Source: Chrysochromulina tobinii (taxonomy: Eukaryota; Haptophyta; Prymnesiales; Chrysochromulinaceae). From it: 14,189 nucleotides of DNA. Shown piece after piece: positions 7,913-14,189 of the stretch. The position numbers and the translations under genes were made by a program. The stretch covers positions 1-14,189 of the forward strand of contig JWZX01001177.1 of the NCBI GenBank assembly GCA_001275005.1, in the 5' to 3' direction. Every line of letters starts with the position of its first letter. Positions within the stretch are counted from its first letter, which is position 1. Below the pieces are notes generated by a model. That model made no database searches. It was given only the letters and a program-made list of their open reading frames with translations, and was not told the DNA's origin.

Positions 7913-8265
7913 GCGCAGCAAATCGTTCTATTGCATGGGGTCGCTCTGAGGGTCGCTCACCGTGCTATGCGTCTCCTCCGAGGCCAGTGCCCGAGAAGCG
8001 TGCAGCCCTAGGCCCCAAGCGTTCATCAACGTAGCCGCCGCAGTCAACCCCCTCAGTGGTGCAGGGGTCAGGTCGCCTTGCGCGCCGCCGATGACCCTCC
8101 AGGTTTGCGCCTCCACCATGAGCGCCCAATCTCTCATTAAGTCTCTATACTGTGTGCTGTTTGCTATTTTCATCCTATGTGCACTGTGTGCATGAGCATG
8201 CGCATACTACGTCGTATTAGTCTAAGGGTCTTTACTAAACAACAATGTTAACTTCCGATGTGTTT
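7913..8265. other. Convergent intergenic region
   Basis: It lies between the 3' ends of the OTU gene (+) and the EF-hand gene (-). A minus-strand frame of 81 codons (7928-8173) is open but has no recognisable domain. No RNA gene is visible. The stretch 8150-8265 is T/A-rich for this window and probably holds the 3' UTRs. Confidence 0.5.
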
Positions 8266-8787
8266 TCATCTCGCGTTCTGAGCCGCAGCCAGACGCGCGC
8301 CCTGCTGCCGACGCAGCTGCTCCCGCAGCAGGTCCTGGAGCTGTAGTCGCGTGAGGGTGAAGCCATCGCCAAACTCATCGAGCAGCTTACTCACCACCTC
8401 GGGGCGCACCTTGTGCTGCTCCTGGGTGAGGAAGTTTACCATTGACTTGCGGGTCACCCGGTTCTGAGTGCCGCCACCAAACAGGTCAAAGCTGCGCAGC
8501 AGGGCGTACTGCTTCGAGAGGCGGAGCTCGGCACCCGAGCTCGTTGCAGCCTGCGCCTGGGCGTAATAGCCGTCGAGCCACACGAGCAGGTCGTCCCGGC
8601 TCACAGGCGACGCTCCAGGGTCGTCTCTGTGGGTCGGCGCCTCCATGTGGAAGCCTAAGCGCGCGCAGATGTGCCGCGCCGACTTTGGGTCGATCAGCCC
8701 GTCTCGGTCGGTGTCGAGCAGGTCGAATAATGCGAGCACCTCCTTCGATTGGGTGTCGGTCAGGTTGGCCAGTCCGTGCATTCGCAC
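8266..8787 (-). CDS. Small EF-hand protein
   Basis: The frame gives 173 residues and no intron. Residues 12-45 form an EF-hand: helix SKEVLALFDLL, loop DTDRDGLIDPKS (25-36), helix ARHICARLGF. Loop positions 1, 3, 5 and 9 are Asp, with Gly at 6 and Ile at 8. Position 12 is Ser instead of the usual Glu, which should weaken or alter calcium binding. A second, degenerate hand may lie near 99-115 (SFDLFGGGTQNRVTRKS). The C terminus is a basic, Gln/Arg-rich helix (LLREQLRRQQGARL). It is probably a calcium sensor or a structural centrin/calmodulin-like protein; the partner is unknown. Met3 is an alternative start. Confidence 0.7.
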   Translation of the reverse strand: MRMHGLANLTDTQSKEVLALFDLLDTDRDGLIDPKSARHICARLGFHMEAPTHRDDPGASPVSRDDLLVWLDGYYAQAQAATSSGAELRLSKQYALLRSFDLFGGGTQNRVTRKSMVNFLTQEQHKVRPEVVSKLLDEFGDGFTLTRLQLQDLLREQLRRQQGARLAAAQNAR

Positions 8788-9166
8788 GAGTTGAACCTGA
8801 ATCGCGAAGGAAGGTGTGTGAATTGGCTGTTAATACTCGCGCCGTCGTTCAGCGTTCAGGCTTCAGCGTTCAACACCTACGGCATGCTACTATACAGTAC
8901 GAATTATACTCCTAAGAAGAAAACCACCTCGGTACCTACTACATGTGGCGACAGAACACCCAGCGTTCGCACTAGTTGTATCGGATGGCGATGGGCGCGT
9001 TATGATGGGCGTGATGAGCGTTGCAGCGCGGAGACTGTGCCGAGCAGCACGCCGAGCGCCGCACGAGTGGCAAGGCGCTCATAACGGTAGTAGAAGCATG
9101 CTACGGGGTCATGGTACGGTGCGTCCCGAACGGGACGTCCTGGAGTACTAGCCATCACCGCTACCT
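8788..9166. other. Intergenic region upstream of the EF-hand gene
   Basis: It lies between two minus-strand genes and should contain the EF-hand gene promoter and the 3' UTR of the UBA-like gene. A short imperfect repeat, TTCAGCGTTCA (8849-8873), and an AT-richer patch at 8885-8945 are the only structure I see. Confidence 0.45.
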
Positions 9167-9946
9167 CTACCAGTACCGGTAGCCATAGTAGCTGCGGTAG
9201 CCGTAGTACGGGCGGGCAAACGGATCATAGTACGGGTCGTAGTAGTGGCCGTAGCGGTAGCCGAAGCGGTACGGCCGCACGTAGACGGTCTCCGGAGGGC
9301 AAGCAAAGGCCATACCGGTGGATGCCACTGCGACAGCTTGAGGAATGGCCTGGGCAGTCGCATCCACCGGAGCCGCGGCGGCAGGAGCAGTCGCGTCCAC
9401 CGGCGCCTCCACGGTCACGGGAGCAGCATCCTGCACAGTTGCCTCCACTGCCACGGGAGCATCCGCCACGTATTCTCGCGCCGTCACCACGGCCGCGGGC
9501 TGCTCGGACGGCAAGTGGAAGGTGAGCGTCTCGCCCTCAAAGCCCTCGGGTACCTTGATCTCGACAAGGCCACGTGGCGTGTGCACGAAGATCGTATCGC
9601 CCGGATTCGTGCCCGCAGGGATCGGGCAGCTCATGATCTCGCGGCCCCCAGCCATGAGGAGCCGCGAGGCTGCCTGGTTCAGGTTACCATCGCAGTCCCG
9701 GAGCACACGCTTGCATGCGTCGCGCCGCGCTCCCGTGAAGGATTCCAGCTTGTTGACAGCGTCTTCCGAGATAAATACACCACCGTAATGCGCATACCGC
9801 GGTACGGCGGTCGAGTAGTAGTCGTGCGACCGATCGCGGCTCATACAGTCCCCCATCGTGGAAAAGTTGGGACAAATAAGGCAAGGTAGGAAGAAATCAA
9901 GGAGAGGCTGTTCGTTTTCCCCTGAGAGCCGGGGTGAGCCTTTCAT
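9167..9946 (-). CDS. UBA-like domain protein with a beta-rich domain and a tyrosine-rich tail
   Basis: The frame gives 259 residues. About 59-99 (ISEDAVNKLESFTGARRDAC to LNQAASRLLMA) has the three-helix pattern of a UBA domain, which normally binds ubiquitin. About 108-148 is a beta-type module, CPIPAGTNPGDTIFVHTP then GLVEIKVPEGFEGETLTFHL, a motif common in protist proteins but of unknown role. Residues 150-215 are a low-complexity Ala/Val/Pro linker with VDATA repeats. The last 39 residues hold 15 Tyr, spaced by Gly, Arg and Pro and ending YRYW; such tails often self-associate. Met31 (9856) has a stronger start context (ACG-ATG-G) and may be the true start. The gene is divergent from the sterol reductase. 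Confidence 0.68.
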   Translation of the reverse strand: MKGSPRLSGENEQPLLDFFLPCLICPNFSTMGDCMSRDRSHDYYSTAVPRYAHYGGVFISEDAVNKLESFTGARRDACKRVLRDCDGNLNQAASRLLMAGGREIMSCPIPAGTNPGDTIFVHTPRGLVEIKVPEGFEGETLTFHLPSEQPAAVVTAREYVADAPVAVEATVQDAAPVTVEAPVDATAPAAAAPVDATAQAIPQAVAVASTGMAFACPPETVYVRPYRFGYRYGHYYDPYYDPFARPYYGYRSYYGYRYW

Positions 9947-10048
9947 GGCCTTTCATCGAGCAACTCCAAAACGACGATTTCTCGTTCTCATCGCGGAATC
10001 GCCTCTCATCCCCACGGCGACCCTCGTGCGCGACGCGGCCCATTTGAA
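9947..10048. promoter_or_regulatory. Divergent promoter between the UBA-like gene and the sterol reductase
   Basis: The two start codons are only about 100 bp apart (about 190 bp if the UBA-like gene starts at Met31). Both core promoters must lie here or overlap the coding ends. No consensus element can be assigned. Confidence 0.4.
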
Positions 10049-11919
10049 ATGCTCTGGAAACAGCCGCCGCCACCGCCGCCACCGCCGCCGCCCGCGTACG
10101 ACGCCCTGGCCTTTGCTGCCGACACACTCGCCGCGCTCCCGCGTGTGCTGCTCTTTTATGCTGCCATCGTGGTGCTGCACGCTGCGTTGCCCTCGTTCAA
10201 GTGCGACGGCTACGCGTGCGATTGGAGTGGGCGGCCGCTTCGCTACCGGCTCAACGGGCCGCTCATCCTCGCGGCAACGGTGGCGACCTGGGCCATGCTG
10301 CCGCTCGAGCAGCAAACGTTTGCCGCCGAGAAGTACTGGCCGTGCCTGTGCGCATCCAACGTCCTCGGGCTCCTGTTCTCGGTGCTGCTCCTCCTCTGGA
10401 CGCCTCACGAGCCCGCGTGCCGCTGCCTGACGGTGGACCAGAAGGCGCTGCGCGATCGCGCCGCAAAAGGCGAGGACGTGTGCCGCACGGCGATCACACC
10501 CTCACCCACCCGCAGCGCCGCGGCGCACTTTTTCTTCGGTCGCTCCTTCAACCCACGCCTGATGGGCGACGTCATCGACCTCAAGATGCTCCTGTATGCC
10601 GTGGGCGCATGCGCTCTCGTTTGGAACCTGCTCTCCGCAGCGGCGCTGCGCGAGCGCTCGACGGCCCTCCCGGGCGCTGTGCCGGGCGCTGCGGGCATCC
10701 CGACGGCGCTGCTCGTGTACCTCGCCATGTTTGGATGGTTCGTACTCGAATACATGTGCCTTGAGCTGGTGCATCTGTATACCTGTGCGTGGAGTGCCGT
10801 TGATGACCGCTGATGGCCTCGGAGTGCTCTCTGAGTGCCTCTGATTGCCACTGAGTGCCTCTGATTGCTCTCTGATTGCTCCCGCACTTGGCCCTTCAGA
10901 CGACATCATGTGCGAGAAGCTCGGGTTCAAGCTATGCTGGGGCTGCCTCCTCTTCTATCCGTTCTTCTACTGCATCGGCGTATGGCCACTCGTCGCGGCG
11001 CCAAGGTCACCCCACACCCTCACCCCACTCCCTCACCCCTCACCCCTCACCCTCACCCTCACCAGCCCTCGTCGCTGCCCCCCCAAGTCCGCCGTCCTCT
11101 GATGACCACTGATGCCCTCGGATGACCATCGATTGCCGCCCTCATCAGGTCCGCCGACATCTCGCCAGCTCTGATGACCACTGATTGCCTCTGATGACCA
11201 TTGATGCCCTCTGATGACCATTGATTGCCTCCCTCATCAGGTCCGCCGACATCTCGCCAGCATGCGCGGCGGCAATCGCGACGCTCTTCTTCGCTGGATG
11301 GGTACTCACTCGTGGCGCCAACCTCTGATGACCATTGATTGCCTCTGATGACCATTGATTTCCTCCCTCATCAGGTACTCACTCGTGGCGCCAACCTCCA
11401 GAAATTCGTCTACAAGCGCCGTTCCGAGCACCCATCTCGGGGCGATCTCGACGCGACCTGGCTCGGTCTGCCGATGCGCGTCGTACCGGGCACCCGGCTC
11501 CTGTGCTCGGGCTTCTGGGGGCTCGCGCGCCACGTCAACTACTGCGGCGAGATCGTGCAGGTGGGCCCCTGATGGGATGGTCGGATGACCACTGATGGCC
11601 TTCCTCATCAGGCCATCGCGGTGGCGCTGCCGGGCTCTCTGATGACCACTGATGGCCTCTTATGACCACTGATGGCCTCCCTCATCAGGCCATCGCGCTG
11701 GCGCTGCCGGGCTCTCTGGTGGCCTTGTCGAGCCTCGAGGGCACGCCGCACTACTTGTACTACGTCCTCCTGCCGTGGCTGTACCCCCTGTACTACGTGG
11801 CCCTCTTCTTGCCACGCCAGATGGATGATGACGCTCAGCTGTGTGCAAAGTATGGCGAGGTGGCCTTTGCAGAGTACACGCGGCGTGTGCCGTACCGGGT
11901 CGTCCCCGGCGTGTGGTGA
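10049..11919 (+). CDS. Sterol reductase of the ERG4/ERG24 family (C-14 or C-24(28)/C-7 type), 5 exons
   Basis: The inferred exons are 10049-10784, 10900-11005, 11241-11301, 11375-11560 and 11689-11919 (1,320 nt, 439 residues), all in frame. After a poly-Pro start come hydrophobic helices typical of this ER membrane, NADPH-dependent family. Family signatures are FFFGRSFNPR in exon 1, LGFKLCWGCLLFYPFFY in exon 2, LTRGANLQKF in exon 4, and LLCSGFWGLARHVNYCGE at the end of exon 4. The C terminus is CAKYGEVAFAEY then VPYRVVPGVW. Known members reduce a sterol ring or side-chain double bond in sterol biosynthesis. The usual Trp after KYG is replaced by Ala. Which bond is reduced cannot be told from the motifs alone. 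The first join creates LYTYDIMCEKLGF, as expected for the family. Confidence 0.85.
10785..10899 (+). other. Intron 1 of the sterol reductase gene
   Basis: It is 115 nt, with donor T|GTGCGT and acceptor GCCCTTCAG. It is filled with roughly 10-nt CTCTGATTGC/TGAGTGCC units. The join restores TAC (Tyr) and the LYTYD motif. No exon duplication is seen at this intron. Confidence 0.8.
11006..11240 (+). other. Intron 2 of the sterol reductase gene, with an internal exon copy
   Basis: It is 235 nt, with donor CCAAG|GTCACC. The 5' half is a CACCCCTCAC tract. The 3' half contains TGAT arrays and two CCTCATCAG acceptors (ending 11148 and 11240). Each acceptor is followed by the same 21 bp starting GTCCGCCGACATC (11149-11169, and the true exon 11241-11261). 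An 8-bp remnant, GTCCGCCG, lies at 11087-11094. Using the last acceptor gives a continuous protein. Confidence 0.75.
11302..11374 (+). other. Intron 3 of the sterol reductase gene, flanked by a 24-bp direct repeat
   Basis: It is 73 nt. The first 24 nt (11302-11325) are identical to the first 24 nt of exon 4 (11375-11398, starting GTACTCACTCG). The remainder is the TGAT array ending CCTCCCTCATCAG. Splicing is phase 0 and restores WVLTRGANLQ, a conserved part of the enzyme. Confidence 0.85.
11561..11688 (+). other. Intron 4 of the sterol reductase gene, with an internal exon copy
   Basis: It is 128 nt, with donor GTGCAG|GTGGGC. Two CCTCATCAG acceptors end at 11611 and 11688. Each is followed by the same 30 bp starting GCCATCGCG (11612-11641 and 11689-11718) with one difference (GTG/CTG). 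Use of the first acceptor would run into a stop at TTATGA, so the second is the productive site. Confidence 0.8.
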
Positions 11920-12375
11920 GGACGGGCGGAAAGGGTGAACAACGGGTGAGCTCAATGGGGTGTGTGGACGTGTCGCGTGAGAGCTGGGACCGTGGGTGGG
12001 GGGGGACTCGTGCAAGTCGATGCTCACTTGAGGCAAGGAGTACGGGCACGGAACGGGCTGGCAACACGCCCGGTATAGCGCGTGCCTATCGTATTGAGTG
12101 CCATGGCGAGCGTCCGCGGCATTCTAAATATTCAACCACCTTAAGCTTAACGACGCTATCGCTCGTCCGAGAACGTGCGGTGCGCGGGGGCTGCCTGAAC
12201 TTCCCCCTGAGGTGAAGGTCGGTCTTCTCCGATCTCCGACCCACTTCTGATCGCAGCGACACAAGACTTGACTTGACTTGTAGACTTGACTTGACAAAGG
12301 TGTGCATGCATATTTCGTGTACATGTACGGCAAAAGGCGATTCTTTCTAGGAGCGAACGGCATTTGCGCAGAGAA
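11920..12375. other. Intergenic region upstream of the secreted beta-helix gene
   Basis: It holds the 3' UTR of the sterol reductase and the promoter of the next gene, in tandem orientation. The only repeat is a GACTT pentamer array at 12265-12295 (GACTTGACTTGACTTG, TA, GACTTGACTTGAC). An AT-rich patch lies at 12120-12155. I see no coding or RNA gene. Confidence 0.5.
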
Positions 12376-14189
12376 ATGCCAGCAACAATGGTGCGCTTAC
12401 TGGTGCTTAGCTTCGTCGCCCTGGGCACGCGCGCCGAGAGCGCGACCACTCAACCCTTTTATGGGCCTAACCGCCGTGAGCTGCAGACCGCGGTAAGCAC
12501 TACGGTAAGCACCGTCGCCGACCTGACCAGTACACTTACCAACCCAGACATCGGCCACATTGTCCTTGCCCCCGGCACCTACATCCTCAGCGCCGAGCTC
12601 AGCGTCACCAGGAGCGTCATCATCGAGGCGGCGGTGGCAGGCTCGGTCGTGCTGGATGCACAGGCCAGCGATGCCGATGGGAATCAGCGCCGTGTGCTGA
12701 ACATAACCTTAGGCCCATCGGGCGTCGTTCAAGTCAACGGGCTCAACATCACGGGAGGCTACGCTGAGGAGGTGAGTGCCGAGGAGACCTGCAACTATCC
12801 CTATGCCCTTTTCGGGATGATCACATGTTTTTTGTTTTCGCACTTGTTGCTTGCAGGGCGGTGGTGTCTACGTCGAGTCAGGCTCAGTCACTTTCTACAG
12901 CTGTCAAGTGCTTGGCAACACAGCTGGCTTTGTGCGCGCGCATGTTCAGATCTTCCCTGATCGCCCTCATAATCGCCCTCATGGGAGGCTCACGTTTGGT
13001 CGTTTTGTTTGCAGGGCGGCGGTGTTGCCGTCCGCGGTAGTGCGACAGTCACGTTCGAATCGTGCAGCATCATTGGGAATACAGCTGGTTATACAGTGCG
13101 CGCTCATGTTCCAAAGTTCCTGTCGCCCTGGCTGCTTGCTGGAGTGTTCACATGTTTTGCGCTTGCGCTTGCAGGGCGGTGGTGTCGATGTGGTGGTACA
13201 AAGAGGCGGTACAGTTGCACTCAGCAGCTGCCAGATCTACTCCAATATATATACAGATCCCGAAGTGCGCGCTCATGTTCAAAGGGCCCTATTGTGACCT
13301 CTATGTGACCTCTATGTGACCTCCTCTGTGACACCTCCTCACGTATCCCTATCCCTGCCCAGGGGGCCGGGGCCAATGTCTATGTCGAATCTGGAAGCAT
13401 CTGCACCTGGGCAACGACACTCGACCCCACCAGCGTCGGTGGCTCAGTCACACCTTGCCCAGCACCCCCTCCACCGTCGCCGCCGCCCTCGCCGCCCTCG
13501 CCCTCGCCACCGCCGCCCTCGCCCTCGCCCTCACCACCGCCGCCGCCCTCGCCGCCTTTCGCCGGTGGCATGTGCTCTTCCATCGATGGCGGCGGCTGGT
13601 GTCTTGTGCGTCGCGTCCAACGGGGCGACACTTGGCACAGCGCGACTGATCAGCTGGTGGGCACGAATGTGTACGGGACCCCAGGAAGTGGGAGCTTCTC
13701 GATTCGGTTCGATCATCTGAACTTCAACCAGTTTTTGTTCTCGACGGGTGACTGCCAGAAGTGGCTGATTGCGACCAAGGATGCCGTGCTCGGCGATTTC
13801 TACGAGAACGAGCCACGGGCCATCCTCAAATCATCGATAAGCGCAACTCCATATACAGCCCGCTGGTACCGGCGCTTCTCGAACCCCGAGGATCCCTGGA
13901 TCAGCTTGACTGACCAAGCTCAGGCGATCGACGCCGGCCAAATTGTGTACGGGGCGAATAGCTTTGGACTGACTCATGCTAGCGCTGTGCTGCCGCCCCA
14001 TAATGGTGCCGATGTGTACATCCGAGGAACGTCGCCGATACTCTGCACGAGCACGCCATCGCCGCCGCCGCCCTCGCCGCCGCCCTCGCCCTCGCCCTCA
14101 CCACCGCCGCCCTCGCCCTCACCACCGCCGCCTTCGCGCCCTCCCTCGCCACCGCCGCCCTCGCCGCCGCCCTCCCCGCCGCCCTCGCC
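12376..14189 (+). CDS. Secreted beta-helix / (SPPP)n / GGW-domain protein (3' partial, 5 exons seen)
   Basis: The inferred exons are 12376-12771, 12857-12931, 13015-13095, 13175-13264 and 13363 to the window end, all phase 0. The start MPATMVRLLVLSFVALGTRA is a good signal peptide. Exon 1 leads into a right-handed beta-helix (IVLAPGTYIL, VNGLNITGGYAEE). Exons 2 to 5 each begin with one coil of the helix (GGGVYVESGSVTFYSC, GGGVAVRGSATVTFESC, GGGVDVVVQRGGTVALSSC, GAGANVYVESGSICTW). A proline-rich SPPPPSP linker follows (13457-13557). Next comes a ~160-residue domain starting CSSIDGGGWCLVRRVQRGDT and including YGTPGSGSFSIRFDH and NPEDPWISL. A second SPPP linker runs off the window. The protein is probably extracellular or in the cell wall or scale; beta-helices often bind or cleave polysaccharide, but no catalytic site is visible. 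Confidence 0.75.
12772..12856 (+). other. Intron 1 of the beta-helix gene
   Basis: It is 85 nt, with a strong donor GAG|GTGAGT and acceptor TTGCTTGCAG. It contains TCACATGTTTT, shared with intron 3. Retention keeps the frame open for some distance but breaks the beta-helix pattern. Confidence 0.75.
12932..13014 (+). other. Intron 2 of the beta-helix gene
   Basis: It is 83 nt, begins GTGCGCGCGCATGTTC and ends TTTTGTTTGCAG. The same 16-nt 5' end (one base different) starts introns 3 and 4. Confidence 0.78.
13096..13174 (+). other. Intron 3 of the beta-helix gene
   Basis: It is 79 nt, begins GTGCGCGCTCATGTTC and ends GCTTGCGCTTGCAG. It shares TCACATGTTTT with intron 1 and its 5' end with introns 2 and 4. 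Confidence 0.78.
13265..13362 (+). other. Intron 4 of the beta-helix gene, with an 11-nt repeat
   Basis: It is 98 nt and begins GTGCGCGCTCATGTTC. Its 3' part is a TGTGACCTCTA tandem array ending CTGCCCAG. The array resembles the GACCTCTGAT arrays in other genes of this window. Confidence 0.75.
13457..13557 (+). repeat. Pro/Ser-rich (SPPP)n linker-coding repeat
   Basis: Repeated CCG CCC TCG codons encode PPPSPPPSPPSPSPPPP. A similar block begins at 14055 and continues to the window end. Such linkers are typical of hydroxyproline-rich extracellular proteins of algae. Confidence 0.9.
14055..14189 (+). repeat. Second Pro/Ser-rich (SPPP)n linker-coding repeat, cut by the window end
   Basis: It has the same codon pattern and reading frame as the first linker, with TCA and CGC variants. 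No stop codon occurs before the end, so another domain probably follows. Confidence 0.88.

Noticed and set aside
7928-8173. 81-codon minus-strand frame between the OTU and EF-hand genes
   Set aside because: No domain or start-context support; length is expected by chance in GC-rich DNA.
8917-9166. Small plus-strand frames after the EF-hand promoter
   Set aside because: No domain and overlapping frames; nothing beyond chance.
11033-11070. CACCCTCACCC tract considered as telomere-like repeat
   Set aside because: It is irregular, short and inside an intron. It does not match TTAGGG or TTTAGGG on either strand.
10405-11608. Long minus-strand open frames with IRGHQRSSE/SEAISGHQ-like repeated peptide (also at 1104-1400)
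   Set aside because: They are the reverse complement of the intronic TGAT arrays, which happen to lack stops on that strand. They overlap sterol reductase exons and show no domain.
1-14189. Mobile element, prophage, CRISPR or toxin-antitoxin system
   Set aside because: No transposase, integrase, reverse transcriptase, repeat-spacer array or prokaryotic operon layout is visible. The repeats are intragenic or intronic.

Overview
This window looks like nuclear DNA of a GC-rich microbial eukaryote, most likely a marine alga. A haptophyte (Emiliania/Prymnesium/Chrysochromulina type) is my best guess; a dinoflagellate or pelagophyte is less likely. The reasons are short GT-AG introns, genes on both strands with gaps of 0.1-0.9 kb, a microsomal sterol reductase, (SPPP)n secreted-protein linkers, a MYND finger, an IQ motif and an OTU protein with a CDKC zinc knuckle. 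There is no prokaryotic operon structure, rRNA, tRNA, CRISPR array or recognisable transposase.

Layout: (1) 2-1878 +, the 3' part of a MYND/IQ/armadillo-like gene ending in an alanine-rich helix; two introns. (2) 1879-2809, convergent gap. (3) 2810-5545 -, a 911-residue membrane protein built largely of AAAEK pentads. (4) 5814-6951 -, a membrane-anchored Fe(II)/2-oxoglutarate-type dioxygenase; one intron. (5) 7078-7854 +, a zinc-knuckle OTU cysteine protease whose last 29 bp are tandemly triplicated. (6) 8266-8787 -, an EF-hand protein. (7) 9167-9946 -, a UBA-like protein with a tyrosine-rich tail. (8) 10049-11919 +, an ERG4/ERG24 sterol reductase; five exons, 439 residues. (9) 12376 to the window end +, a secreted beta-helix/Pro-rich/GGW-domain protein; five exons seen, 3' end outside. 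The genes do not form one pathway; this is a normal eukaryotic neighbourhood.

The striking signal is in the introns. In three unrelated genes, introns are bounded by direct repeats of 18-30 bp copied from the adjoining exon. The filler between the copies falls into families: (i) a 10-nt periodic TGAT array (CTCTGATGAC-like) ending in CCTCATCAG, in the sterol reductase and, without that ending, in the MYND gene; (ii) a TGCATGCAAGTG...ACCACGGCGCC element ending in TTCCCCACAG, in the MYND gene and in the oppositely oriented dioxygenase gene. A third set, in the beta-helix gene, shares a GTGCGCGC(T/G)CATGTTC 5' end. In the simplest cases splicing restores exactly the pre-insertion exon. This is what introner-like intron gain with a long target duplication would leave, and it is the part of the window most worth following up. 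A 15-mer (CATTCACATTCACAC) also appears four times, in both orientations and two sense reading frames, inside the first gene.
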